Of a stretch of 64,000 bases of DNA, positions 42,101 to 50,141 are shown in pieces (position 1 is the stretch's first letter; every line of letters starts with the position of its first letter). The position numbers and the translations under genes are program-made. A model generated the notes under the pieces. The model worked only from the letters and a program-made list of their open reading frames with translations. It was not told the origin of the DNA and ran no database searches. Location of the stretch: positions 496,001 through 560,000 of the forward strand of contig NZ_JAULSA010000003.1 in assembly GCF_030518235.1 (NCBI RefSeq), given 5' to 3'. This DNA comes from Saccharibacillus sp. CPCC 101409 (GTDB lineage: Bacteria > Bacillota > Bacilli > Paenibacillales > Paenibacillaceae).

Positions 42101-42807
42101 CGGTACAGATTGGGTTCGTCCGGGCTCCACAGCCGCGGCGGCTCGATATGCAGCGTTTGACGATCGGTCGTCTTTCGCGCCGCGTTCGCTTGGTCCGTTT
42201 CCTCGCGCCGGTCCGCCGCAATCCCGGCCGAGACGGACGCCAGAACCGTTTCCCCGTCCAGCAGCGTATGCGTCAGCACCGATTCTTCGCCCGCCGCCGT
42301 TTCCGTATCGATCTCAAGGTTCCAACCGTTCTCGCCGCGCGCGGTCGTGACATAGATGCCGTCGCTTTCGATATACGATGCGCCGCGCGTTTTCAGATAA
42401 ACGTTCCGGTAAATGCCCGCGCCGGAATACCAGCGGCTGTTCGGGCTTCGATACACGACTTTGACCACGATCTCGTTCGCTTCGTCCGTCAGGGCGGAAG
42501 TAATGTCGAACTCGAACGTGGAGTAGCCGTATTTCCACTCGCCGACCAGCGTCCCGTTGACGTAGACGGACGAGTCCATGTACACGCCGTCGAAACGCAG
42601 CAGCACGGCGCCGCCTTGTGCCGCGACGGACGTCTCCAGCGTCCTGCGGTACCAGCCGATGCCGTTCTCGTACAGATTCCGCGTGTCGCCGATCAGCCAG
42701 TCGTGCGGGATCTCCACCGGCGCGAAGTCCAGTCCCCGCCAGTCCGTTTGTTCCAGCCCGCTCTTTGCAAAAGTCCAGCCGTCGTTAAAAAGAACCGTTG
42801 TATTCAC
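39172..42807 (-). CDS. Multidomain glycoside hydrolase family 2 enzyme (beta-galactosidase-like)
   Basis: Large GH2 enzyme (1211 residues). A jelly-roll sugar-binding domain (about 1-140) and an Ig-like domain (to about 260) precede the TIM barrel. The acid/base is E387 in SIGNEIYD and the nucleophile is E466 in YGSETSS. DUF4982-type and Ig-like domains follow (about 560-755). A 75-residue Ala/Gly/Glu/Pro-rich linker (about 755-830) then leads to a further Ig-like region and a C-terminal module of about 260 residues, perhaps carbohydrate-binding. There is no signal peptide, so it would act in the cytoplasm on imported oligosaccharides. The start is GTG at 42807 after AGAGGAGG. It is the last gene after the transporter genes; a hairpin terminator separates it from them. 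Specificity (galactoside or other) is not determined. Confidence 0.85.
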   Translation of the reverse strand: MNTTVLFNDGWTFAKSGLEQTDWRGLDFAPVEIPHDWLIGDTRNLYENGIGWYRRTLETSVAAQGGAVLLRFDGVYMDSSVYVNGTLVGEWKYGYSTFEFDITSALTDEANEIVVKVVYRSPNSRWYSGAGIYRNVYLKTRGASYIESDGIYVTTARGENGWNLEIDTETAAGEESVLTHTLLDGETVLASVSAGIAADRREETDQANAARKTTDRQTLHIEPPRLWSPDEPNLYRLVTELRSAATGEVTETVVQNTGFREFELHPEHGFSLNGRRMKLNGVCEHHDLGALGSAFNAAAQRRRFKQLKEMGVNAIRTAHNMPAPEVMDLADEMGLLVVSEAFDMWERPKTTYDYARFFREWAPADVRSWVRRDRNRPSLLLWSIGNEIYDTHADESGQEITRMLIDEVRRHDPRGNARVTIGSNYMPWENAQKCADIVKVAGYNYAEKYYRKHHEEHPDWIIYGSETSSVVQSRGIYHFPLERPILTDDDRQCSALGNSPTSWGAKSVEACLLAERDAPFSLGQFLWTGFDYIGEPTPYHTKNSYFGQIDTAGFPKDSYYMYQAGWTDYQTAPMVHILPYWDFNDGQTIDVRVCSNAPRIELRLDGESLGFHDTDWASGTQPFGHWKLPYRAGRLTAIAYGEDGRIVAEDVRESFGDARRIVLRADRSSLGADGRDVIFVEIGAEDEHGRSVGNAANRVRVQVSGAGRLLGMDNGDSTDYDAYKGASRRLFSGKALAIVGATTEAGAITVSVSSPGLEGAELTLEALAAGEAGGAGAGKTREAEPAAPERAGVSDADGTDGGTSPGSGAKASAGGLGEPGEAARAGGGPRQALPRCEDAPIVTGSGGADEIPLRRIGIVSAAGRALTAASPSAAVRAELFPADASYRDVEWSVTDDAGIASHLARVEADGLDAVVTALGDGIFRLRCASRSGTDGIRLISQLEFEASGLGTAYHDPYGFVSAGVYDYSRGDVGTGNERGVATSRDGETVVGFTRLDFGPYGSDTITLPIFALSGEEYPIAILAGIPGEDDSEPLADVVYQKPSIWNTYQEETYKLARRLRGVETLCFVLNQKVHIKGFSFERQSRAFAFNRAADCDRIYGDAFERGERGIEEIGNNVSLEFDDMDFGAAGTDVLTLLGRSPIDRNTIQIRFENADGEFRRLIEFAKSDSSDYEERAFPLERIAGRYKVTFIFLPGSRFDFGGFRFGRSGSV

Positions 42808-42866
42808 GTTAAAGCCTCCTCTGCCGCATTGCCCGGGTTCGCCCGCGCGCGTTTGCCCGCCTGCTC

Positions 42867-42898
42867 AAAAAAAGGTCCCGGACGCGCGCGCCCGGGCC
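42867..42898 (-). terminator. Intra-operon terminator between the binding protein and GH2 genes
   Basis: On the minus strand GGCCCGGGCG pairs with CGTCCGGGACC (one bulge) and is followed by seven T. It would lower GH2 transcription relative to the transporter genes, or end the operon if GH2 has its own promoter. Confidence 0.65.
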
Positions 42899-42969
42899 TT
42901 AGGCTCGATTCCATTTTAATTCTCGATTACGCTTCGATTCATAAAACGCTTCCGACAAGGAAACTTCGC

Positions 42970-44634
42970 TTAATACCCCAGCGTTTCCTTCGTATTGTTG
43001 AAGATCTCGTTAGCCATCTGCACGTAGCGGTCCGCCCCGTTCGACTGTACCTGGGCGACGTAAGCGTCCCAGCCCGCGTCGATGTCTTCCTGGCCGGTAA
43101 TGAACTTGAGCGTCATGGTGTCCACGTAGTCCATCAGCGGTTTGACGACGAGGTTCATTTCTTCGGATTCGTCCTGCGACGCCATGATCGGAGGCTGCAC
43201 CGGACGCGCTTCGCGGCTGTCCTTGATGCGCTGGATATAGTCCTGCTCGCCTTCGGTCATGCGCGAATATCTCAGGTCGTCCGAGCCGCCGTAAGCGAAT
43301 ACCCCGCCCGCGAAGCCCAGATCGACATTGAGCTGCTTCTTGCCGGTATCGGCGTTGAGGCCGTTGTACGTGATATCTTTGTTGAGCATGATTTTGCCGT
43401 CCGCGTCTTTGGTATACGTATCGCCTTCGTCGCCCCACAGCGAGAACGTCTGGCCTTCGTCCGAGTACCACAGCCAGTCGACGAAGCGCAGCATTTTGAT
43501 AAAGCCTTCTTTGCCGAGATTGTCGAGCGCGTTCTGGCTGATCATGACGCCGTTCTCAAGCCGGGAATTTTCCACCTGGAGCAGTCCTTTCGGACCGCCC
43601 GGCTGCACGATCATGTACAGGTCGCTGTCTTTATCCTGCATTTTGCTCATCGATTCCGCGAGGAACTGGTAGTTGCCGTTGATCACGTACGTTTCGCCTT
43701 TGAAAAATTTCGCCCGAGCCGCTTCGTCGTCCTGCGTGAACGATTCCGGATCGAGGATGCCGTCTTTGACGAGTTTGTTGAAATACGTGACATAGTCCTT
43801 GAAGTCCTGGCTGGCGTCGGCGAAGTAGAATTCTTTCTTGCTTTCGTCGAATTTGAGTCCGTTCGCCAGGCCCCAGCCGCCGGTTACGCCGTACTCGACA
43901 GCCGCGATATTCAGCGTGGATTTGCCCTGGTACTGGTCGGACCAGACGTAGTCGGCTCCTGTATACGCTTTCACCTTTTTGAGAGCTTCATAAAAATCTT
44001 CATAGGTCCATTTGCCTTCGCCCGCTTCCACGTCGACGCCGGCTTTCTTGAACACGTCTTTGCGGATCACGTAGGAGTAGCCGCCGGCGGCCGATTCCCA
44101 TAGTCCCGGAAGCACGTAATATTTGCCGTCCTGCTGGAGTTTGACTTTCAGGTCGTCGGCCATGCCCCATTTTTCCACGGCTTCGGTATAGTTCGGCATG
44201 TACTGCGTCCATTCGCTGATCGGCACGATCTGTCCGCCCGCCACAAACGCGCTTTCGTCGTAGGTTTTCGGAATAATGTAAGGGGCGTCGCCGGAATTGA
44301 CGATCAGCGCTTTCTGATTGTCGTATTCGGCGCGGGCCGTCACGGCCAGGTCGAACGAAACGTTCGTTTTTTCTTTTAACGACTTCCAGAACTGCCAGCT
44401 CTCCTGATACGGATACGCTTCGTTGTCGCTGAACATCATGGAATAGGTAACCGGCTCTTCGGAATGGAACGTTTTGCCCGCTCCGAACTCGTAACCGGCC
44501 GCTTCCTGCGTGCCTGCCGGGTCCGGCGCGTTGGCGCCTTCTTTGGTATCGGAACCGGAACTTCCGCAGGCGGTCGTTCCCGCTGCCAGCAGCAGCGCAA
44601 TCGCGGCTTTCCCCAATTTGCTGAACTTTTTCAT
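42970..44634 (-). CDS. Extracellular sugar-binding lipoprotein (LplA-like)
   Basis: Solute-binding component of a carbohydrate ABC importer (554 residues). The N-terminus has a lipoprotein signal: MKKFSKLGKA, a hydrophobic stretch and the lipobox TTAC with Cys about residue 23, then a Gly/Ser-rich linker. The mature domain is a cluster-D extracellular binding protein of the long LplA/YtcQ class (about 500-560 residues) that works with LplB/LplC-type permeases, which are encoded directly upstream. The start is ATG at 44634 after GGGAGG. No ATPase gene is present; such importers typically share a general MsmX-type ATPase. The substrate is presumably an oligosaccharide cleaved by the next gene, the GH2 enzyme. 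Confidence 0.88.
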   Translation of the reverse strand: MKKFSKLGKAAIALLLAAGTTACGSSGSDTKEGANAPDPAGTQEAAGYEFGAGKTFHSEEPVTYSMMFSDNEAYPYQESWQFWKSLKEKTNVSFDLAVTARAEYDNQKALIVNSGDAPYIIPKTYDESAFVAGGQIVPISEWTQYMPNYTEAVEKWGMADDLKVKLQQDGKYYVLPGLWESAAGGYSYVIRKDVFKKAGVDVEAGEGKWTYEDFYEALKKVKAYTGADYVWSDQYQGKSTLNIAAVEYGVTGGWGLANGLKFDESKKEFYFADASQDFKDYVTYFNKLVKDGILDPESFTQDDEAARAKFFKGETYVINGNYQFLAESMSKMQDKDSDLYMIVQPGGPKGLLQVENSRLENGVMISQNALDNLGKEGFIKMLRFVDWLWYSDEGQTFSLWGDEGDTYTKDADGKIMLNKDITYNGLNADTGKKQLNVDLGFAGGVFAYGGSDDLRYSRMTEGEQDYIQRIKDSREARPVQPPIMASQDESEEMNLVVKPLMDYVDTMTLKFITGQEDIDAGWDAYVAQVQSNGADRYVQMANEIFNNTKETLGY

Positions 44635-44762
44635 AAAGACCTCCCATTTGTTTAAAAGGATTTGGCGTTGCTTTGTATAGAAACGGAAAGGAGGGCGCGG
44701 AGTCCGGTATGGAAAAGGTCCCGAATCCGCGGCCGCTTCCGGTTCTAACGCAAGGGTTCCGC

Positions 44763-45635
44763 TCAGCCTTTGACCGAACCGATCATCATGCCTTGGACGA
44801 AGTATTTCTGCACGAAAGGATAGATGCAGATAATCGGCAGGGACGTCAGCACCATCGCGGCGGATTTGATCGTGGCGGCGATCTGCGCGGAGGATTCGGC
44901 GCTGGCGCCGACCTCGGCGGTACTGACCGTGCTGTCGATAATCTGCCTCAAATAAAGCGCGACCGGCCATTTCTCCTTCGACTGCAGGTACAGCGCCGGT
45001 CCGAACCAGTTGTTCCAGATGCCCACGATGCAGAACAGGGTGATCGTCGCGAGAATCGGTTTGGACAGCGGCAGGATGATGCGGAAAAAGACGCCGTAAC
45101 CGCCGAGTCCGTCGACTTTCGCCGCTTCCTCCACCTCGTTCGGCAGAGAAGCGAAGAACGTTTTCATCAAAATGACGTTGAACGCGCTGATCGCGCCCGG
45201 GATAATGATCGCCCACATCGTGTCGCGCATATGCAGCGTTTTGGAGATGAGGATGAAGTTCGGGATCAGTCCGCCGCTGAAGTACATGGTGAACAGCACG
45301 AACGGGATAAAAAATTTGTTCAGCCGCAGCCGTTCTTTGGACAGCGGATAAGCGAGCACGGCCGTGCCGAACACCGCGATAAACGTGCCGAGCGCCGAGT
45401 ACAGAATCGTGTTGCCGTAATAGCGGTAAAAGTCCGGTTTGCCCAGAATCAGCTGATACGTCGCGGACGTGAACTCAACCGGGAAAATGCTGACTTTGCC
45501 CGCGTAGATCGCCGCTTCCGAACTGAACGACTGCGCAACCAGGTACAGAAACGGGTACAGCGTGACGAGCACGACCAGCAGCATGACGATGGCGTTGAAT
45601 ACCCGGAAGATCCGGTAAGAAACAGAAGTGTCCAT
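44763..45635 (-). CDS. Sugar ABC transporter permease (LplC/YtcP-like)
   Basis: Inner-membrane permease (290 residues, six helices) of the MalG/LplC class. The cytoplasmic EAA loop, which docks the ATPase, reads EEAAKVDGLGGYGVFFRIILP. The C-terminus ends in the typical KYFVQGMMIGSVKG. An AAAGGAG ribosome site precedes the ATG, and only 15 bases separate it from the upstream permease. It forms the pore with the LplB-like subunit and receives substrate from the lipoprotein encoded 128 bases downstream. Confidence 0.9.
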   Translation of the reverse strand: MDTSVSYRIFRVFNAIVMLLVVLVTLYPFLYLVAQSFSSEAAIYAGKVSIFPVEFTSATYQLILGKPDFYRYYGNTILYSALGTFIAVFGTAVLAYPLSKERLRLNKFFIPFVLFTMYFSGGLIPNFILISKTLHMRDTMWAIIIPGAISAFNVILMKTFFASLPNEVEEAAKVDGLGGYGVFFRIILPLSKPILATITLFCIVGIWNNWFGPALYLQSKEKWPVALYLRQIIDSTVSTAEVGASAESSAQIAATIKSAAMVLTSLPIICIYPFVQKYFVQGMMIGSVKG

Positions 45636-45650
45636 GCTTCGGGCTCCTTT

Positions 45651-46598
45651 CTACCACAGGCTGGATTTGGTGGTTCTGCGGGATACGTAATTGGCCGTCG
45701 TCACGAGGATCAGTCCGATAATGCCTTCGAACAATCCGACGGCGGTCGCGTAACTGAAACTTCCGCCGCTGATCCCGATCCGGTAGACATAGGTGGAGAT
45801 GACGTCGGCCGTCTCGTAAGTCAGCGGATTGTACAGCAGCAGGATCTTCTCGAAGTTCGAGCCCAGGATGCCCCCGATGTCCAGAATGAGCAGGGTCATA
45901 ATGGTCGGCAGGATGCCCGGAATCGTCACGTGCCAGGCCAGTTTGAACCGGTTGGCCCCGTCGATCCGCGCCGCTTCGTACAGCTCGGTATTGATATTGG
46001 TCATCGCCGCCAGGTAGAGGATGGTGCCCCAGCCCAGCGCCTGCCAGATGCCCGACGAGATGTAGATGGTCGGGAACCACTCGGGCAGCGAGATAAACGA
46101 CAGCTTGGGCAGCCCGATCTGCTGAAGCAGCATATTGACCGGCCCGTTCAGCGACAGCAGTTCTTTGACCATGCCCGCCACGATAACGGTGGAGATAAAG
46201 TGCGGCAGGTAGGAGACGGTCTGCACGAACTTTTTGATGCCGATATTCTTCAGCTCGTTAATCAGCAGGGCGAAGATCAGCGTCAGCGGGAAGCGGATAA
46301 TCAGGTAAAAAATGCTGAGCAGCAGATTGTTGCGGAACGCGCGCCAGAAAGTCGGGTCCTTCATAAACATTTCGAAGTACTTCAGCCCGACCCATTCGGT
46401 GCCCAGGAAATTCGGCCCGCCCCGGTATTTGCGGAACGCGATGATATTGCCGAGCATCGGCGCGTATTTGAAGATCAGAAAGTAGAGCACCGGAACGACC
46501 AGGAACGAGTAAAGCACCCATTCCTTTCTGACGTGCTGCAGGAGCGTATCGCGTTCTTTCGTCCTCGTTTTGACTTGTTTGCGGATCATGGTTCCCAT
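45651..46598 (-). CDS. Sugar ABC transporter permease (LplB/YtcO-like)
   Basis: First gene of the importer operon: membrane permease of 315 residues with six helices. The basic N-terminus (KQVKTRTKERD) is cytoplasmic. The EAA loop reads YEAARIDGANRFKLAWHVTIPG, and the N-terminal helix block SFLVVPVLYFLIFKYAPMLG is characteristic of LplB proteins. The ATG at 46598 follows GAGGAGGTGA, a near-perfect Shine-Dalgarno sequence. No clear vegetative promoter is visible in the 200 bases upstream, which are occupied by a long nested inverted repeat. Confidence 0.9.
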   Translation of the reverse strand: MGTMIRKQVKTRTKERDTLLQHVRKEWVLYSFLVVPVLYFLIFKYAPMLGNIIAFRKYRGGPNFLGTEWVGLKYFEMFMKDPTFWRAFRNNLLLSIFYLIIRFPLTLIFALLINELKNIGIKKFVQTVSYLPHFISTVIVAGMVKELLSLNGPVNMLLQQIGLPKLSFISLPEWFPTIYISSGIWQALGWGTILYLAAMTNINTELYEAARIDGANRFKLAWHVTIPGILPTIMTLLILDIGGILGSNFEKILLLYNPLTYETADVISTYVYRIGISGGSFSYATAVGLFEGIIGLILVTTANYVSRRTTKSSLW

Positions 46599-46654
46599 GA
46601 TCGGGTCACCTCCTCAAGTAGGATGGGAGAGAGGGCAGGTGCGTGAAGGGGGGC

Positions 46655-46771
46655 TCCGGGGAAGTTTCGTTACGGTCGCTTGTTGAAATCGGATTCCCTG
46701 ATGGAGTAAGGGCGGGGTGGGAATCCGATTTCAAAGGCGAACGCCGACGCTTCTACACAGAGTTTCCCCCC
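46655..46771. repeat. Nested inverted-repeat element upstream of the lplB-like gene
   Basis: A perfect 16-bp inverted repeat, TTGAAATCGGATTCCC (46683-46698) and its complement (46719-46734), surrounds a 20-base loop. Outer arms continue the symmetry: TCGC/GGCGA-type sequences, then GGGGAAGTTT (from 46658) facing AGTTTCCCC (to 46771). The whole looks like a palindromic intergenic element of about 115 bases. Confidence 0.7.
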
Positions 46772-46803
46772 ACGCCCCAGGCACCCGGGTGGAGAAAGGT
46801 AAG

Positions 46804-47153
46804 TAAGGGCTGAGAGTCAAGGGCTAAGGGCTGAGAGTCAAGGGCTAAGGGCTGAGAGCCAAGGACTAAAGGCTAAGAGCCGAGAGCTGAGAGCCGAGAG
46901 TTGGAAGCTAAGGGCTAAGAGTCGAGAGCTAAGAGCTGAGAGCCGAGAGCTAAGAGCTAAGAGCTAAGAGCTAAGAGCTAAGAGCTAAGAGCTAAGAGCC
47001 AAGGACCAAGGACTAAAGGCTAAGAGCTAAAGGCTGAGAGCCGAGAGTTGGAAGCTAAAGGCTAAGAGCTAAGAGCCAAGAGTCAAGAGCCAAGGACTAA
47101 AGGCTAAGAGCTAAGGGCTAAGAGCTAAGAGCTAAAGGCTGAGAGCCAAGAAC
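46804..47153. repeat. Fifty tandem copies of a 7-bp repeat (consensus TAAGAGC)
   Basis: Three hundred and fifty bases are fifty contiguous heptamers with no insertion or deletion. Variants include TAAGGGC, TGAGAGC, CGAGAGC, CAAGGAC, TAAAGGC and TGGAAGC, and seven TAAGAGC stand in a row near the middle. TAA falls in all three frames, so it is non-coding on the plus strand. Decayed copies continue to about 47180. The array lies between the two carbohydrate operons. Confidence 0.9.
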
Positions 47154-47180
47154 TAAGTAAGAGCCGGAAGCTAAGAGCTA

Positions 47181-47489
47181 GAATCCAGAAGCCAAGCCAA
47201 CAGCAAAAGCTAAGGTTCAAAAGTTGCAGGTCGAGATATGTTTTCGAAGAAAGTTCTTCGGAAGAATTGCGTATGTGCATGGTTCGTTTAAGGCGGTTTT
47301 GCAGCTTTATGCGAAAGGCCGGGTTTAGGCTTCGAAGCGATTTTTGCAGAAAGCTTTTGAGCGGACCGGTTTGGATCTGCTTGAGACAAGACGCCGGGAG
47401 TCGAAGTTCAGTCAAATCTGCTTCCTTCGAAATTTGAAGACGCGTCTTCGGGATGTTTCGGGAATTCCGCGTACTCCGAGAATCTTGGT
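47181..47489. other. Gene-free spacer in the repeat region
   Basis: No convincing open reading frame, hairpin or promoter is seen between the heptamer array and the octamer repeat. A minus-strand frame of 96 codons ends inside the heptamers and has no ribosome site. Confidence 0.5.
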
Positions 47490-47529
47490 GATTCTAGGAT
47501 TCTAGGATTCTAGGATTCTAGGATTCTGA
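47490..47529. repeat. Tandem 8-bp repeat GATTCTAG
   Basis: Four perfect copies plus a fifth variant (GATTCTGA) lie in a row. GGAATTCC-type palindromes follow at about 47535-47555. Confidence 0.85.
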
Positions 47530-47555
47530 GATTTCCGGGAATTCCAGGAATTCCG

Positions 47556-47742
47556 AAATAAGTGCGCAGGTGCAGTTATTTGGATCAGGTGGCGTCCGTT
47601 TTTGGAAATAAGTGCACACATACAACTATTTTGCGAAATACAGGAGATTGGAGCGCGAAATAGGCAATTTAGTTGTATGCAGGCACTTATTTCGGCTAAA
47701 AGCGGATTTTGGCGGCAAATAAGTGTATACAGGCAGTTATTT
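47556..47742. repeat. Intergenic palindromic repeat family C, second cluster
   Basis: Four units lie at 47556-47581, 47606-47632, 47666-47692 (reverse) and 47717-47742. Each starts AAATAAGTG and ends CAGTTATTT or CAACTATTT. In the CAGTTATTT-ending units the arms pair except for one conserved G-G mismatch, which gives each unit a direction. They match the cluster at 35053-35224. Confidence 0.8.
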
Positions 47743-47892
47743 GCGATTCGAGCGTCGTCTCATCGCTATTCGACCCGAGCCGACCTGGCCCAGTCCGCTC
47801 GATTCTGCTCCGTACCGCTTGTACGCGGCTTCGCGGCAGCCGGGCTCCGGTCCAAGCCTGCTCGGCTTCGCTCCGCTCCAAATTCAGCCTGT

Positions 47893-50034
47893 TCAAGCTT
47901 CGGCTTGCAGGGTGAAAGCCTTCGGCGTTTGGCCGGTCAGTTCGGCGCTGCGGCGGTCGGGTTGGGATGTGCCGATATGGACGGTGTAGCTGCCGGTTTC
48001 CACGGAAGATGAGCCATCGAAGCCGCACAGCGCGAAAGCTTCGAACGGCAGGATCAGCTCAATCTCGGCGGAAGACCCGGCTTCAAGCTCGACGCTGCGG
48101 AACGCTTTGAGCTGCGGGTTCGGCGTGCCTGCGCGGTCGGCTTTGACGTAAGCCTGCACGATTTCGCGGCAGGCGCGGTCGCCGCGGTTGACCAGGCGGA
48201 TGCTGGCGGCGACGCCGCTTTGCGTGACGCGGTCCGTATCGAGCGCGGCGGCTTCGATCTCGACCTCGCCGTAGGTCAGGCCGAAGCCGAACGGATAAAG
48301 CGCTTCGCCGCTCATATAGCGGTAAGTGCGGTTCTTCATCGAGTAGTCGGTGAAGGCCGGCAGTTCTTCCGATGTGCGGTAGAACGTAACGGGAAGCTTG
48401 CCCGACGGCGAGATGTCGCCGAAGATCGCTTCGGCCAGCGCCCGGCCGCCCTGCGCGCCGGGGTACCAGGCCTGGATAACGGCCGGGATATGCTCGTCGG
48501 CGTAATTGACGGCCAGCGCGCTGCCCGACAGCAGCGCCAGGATGACCGGCTTGCCGCTTTCGTGCGCGATGCGCAGCAGTTCTTCCTGCATGCCCGGCAG
48601 CTTGAGGTCCGGCTTGTCGCCGCTGGCGAACGCGTTGCCCATATCGCCTTCTTCGCCTTCGAGCCCGGAGTCGAGGCCGAGGCAGACGATGACGACGTCG
48701 CTTTCCGCGCAGACGCCCCTGGCTTCGGCGGAGCGGTCTCCGGCCGCGGCGAGACCGCCGACTTTGTCCTGGAACAGATGGCAGCCTTCCGAATACAGCA
48801 CGCGCGCGTCGTCGCCCAGGTAATCCTGGATGCCTTCAAGCGGCGTGACGTAGCGGGAAGCGGTGCCTTCGTAGTTGCCGACCAGCGCGCGGCGGTTGTT
48901 GGCGTTCGGGCCGATCACGCCCACCGTGCGGACTTTGCTTTTGTCCAGCGGCAGCAGGCCGTCGTTCTTGAGCAGCACAAGCGATTCGCGGGCCGCTTTG
49001 AGATTCAATTCTTTCATGGCCGGCGAATCGGTTTCCGTATAGCCGATCGAAGAGAACGGCACATCGGCCGGATCGTCGAATAGTCCGAGCTTCATGCGGG
49101 TGGTGAACAGGCGGGTGACCGCCGTGTCGATCTGCTTTTCCGTAACCAGCCCCTGCTCGATCGCCGCTTCGAGGAACAGGAACAAACTGCCGCAGTTCAG
49201 GTCGCAGCCGTGCTTGACGGCCAGCGCCACCGATTCGACTTCGTTCGCCGTGACTTTGTGATGCAGATGGAAGTCGCGGATCGCCCAGCAGTCGGAGACG
49301 ACGTGGCCGTCGAAGCCCCAGGCGCCGCGCAGGATCTGCTCCAGCAGCAGTTCGCTGCCGCAGCACGGTTCGTCGTTGGTGCGGTTGTACGCGCCCATCA
49401 CGGCTTCGACCCGCGCTTCCTGCACGCAGGCTTTGAACGCCGGCAGATACGTTTCGTGCAGATCGCGGTCGGAGACGACCGCGTTGAAGCTGTGGCGGAT
49501 ATCTTCCGGTCCCGAGTGGACCGCGAAGTGCTTGGCGCAGGCGGCCGTCTTCAGATAATTCTCGTCGTCGCCCTGGAGTCCGTTAATGAAGCGGACGGCC
49601 AGCCGCGCCGTCAGGTGCGGGTCTTCGCCGTAGGTTTCGTGGCCGCGGCCCCAGCGGGGATCGCGGAAGATATTGACGTTCGGCGCCCACAGGGTCAGCC
49701 CTTTGTAGATGTCGGTGTCGCCGTAGCGCTGCTGCATATTGAACTTGGAGCGCGTTTCCGTAGCGATGGCGTCGGCGACTTCTTCGAGCAGGTCTTCGTC
49801 GAAAGTGGCCGCCAGGCCGATCGCCTGCGGGAAGATGGTCGCCGTGCCGGCGCGCGCCACGCCGTGCAGCCCTTCGTTCCACCAGTTGTACGCTTTGACG
49901 TCCAGCCGCTCGATCGCCGGGGCGGCGTGGACCATCTGGTGGATCTTTTCTTTCAGCGTCATCTGCGCAACCAGCTGCCCGGCTTTTTGTTTGTGCGTTT
50001 GGATCTTGTCCCGATTCTCCGTCAAACTCGTCAT
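47893..50034 (-). CDS. Glycoside hydrolase family 3 enzyme, beta-xylosidase-like
   Basis: Cytoplasmic exo-glycosidase (713 residues) with the GH3 N-terminal barrel, C-terminal sandwich domain and fibronectin-III-like tail. YNWWNEGLHGVARAG near residue 60 is typical of the GH3 beta-xylosidase branch. The nucleophile Asp lies in GHVVSDCWAI. KHFAVHSGPE and SGxALAVNYADEHIPAVIQAWYPGAQGG are further family blocks. There is no signal peptide. The ATG at 50034 follows GGGAGG. It is the last gene of the uxuA-uxuB-aguA operon, where it would trim xylose from xylo-oligosaccharides once GH67 has removed the uronic acid. Beta-glucosidase activity cannot be excluded. Confidence 0.88.
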   Translation of the reverse strand: MTSLTENRDKIQTHKQKAGQLVAQMTLKEKIHQMVHAAPAIERLDVKAYNWWNEGLHGVARAGTATIFPQAIGLAATFDEDLLEEVADAIATETRSKFNMQQRYGDTDIYKGLTLWAPNVNIFRDPRWGRGHETYGEDPHLTARLAVRFINGLQGDDENYLKTAACAKHFAVHSGPEDIRHSFNAVVSDRDLHETYLPAFKACVQEARVEAVMGAYNRTNDEPCCGSELLLEQILRGAWGFDGHVVSDCWAIRDFHLHHKVTANEVESVALAVKHGCDLNCGSLFLFLEAAIEQGLVTEKQIDTAVTRLFTTRMKLGLFDDPADVPFSSIGYTETDSPAMKELNLKAARESLVLLKNDGLLPLDKSKVRTVGVIGPNANNRRALVGNYEGTASRYVTPLEGIQDYLGDDARVLYSEGCHLFQDKVGGLAAAGDRSAEARGVCAESDVVIVCLGLDSGLEGEEGDMGNAFASGDKPDLKLPGMQEELLRIAHESGKPVILALLSGSALAVNYADEHIPAVIQAWYPGAQGGRALAEAIFGDISPSGKLPVTFYRTSEELPAFTDYSMKNRTYRYMSGEALYPFGFGLTYGEVEIEAAALDTDRVTQSGVAASIRLVNRGDRACREIVQAYVKADRAGTPNPQLKAFRSVELEAGSSAEIELILPFEAFALCGFDGSSSVETGSYTVHIGTSQPDRRSAELTGQTPKAFTLQAEA

Positions 50035-50141
50035 GCGGTTGTCCTCCCTTAAAAAGATGGGGTGATCATCGAATCCGTGGGCGTGAAATCCGCGAAGCGG
50101 ATAAGGCTCGTTTCGATGCCGGCTTCCGTTCGGGGAGCGCG

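Noticed and set aside
40744..44103. Very long plus-strand reading frame opposite the GH2 and binding-protein genes
   Set aside because: It is an antisense frame kept open by GC-rich codon bias; the product is Arg/Ala/His-rich without domains, and the minus-strand genes have clear motifs and ribosome sites.
46804..47153. Tandem array considered as a CRISPR
   Set aside because: The repeat unit is 7 bases with no spacers and no cas genes nearby.
47125..47415. 96-codon minus-strand frame in the repeat zone
   Set aside because: It runs into the heptamer array, lacks a ribosome site and has no recognisable feature.
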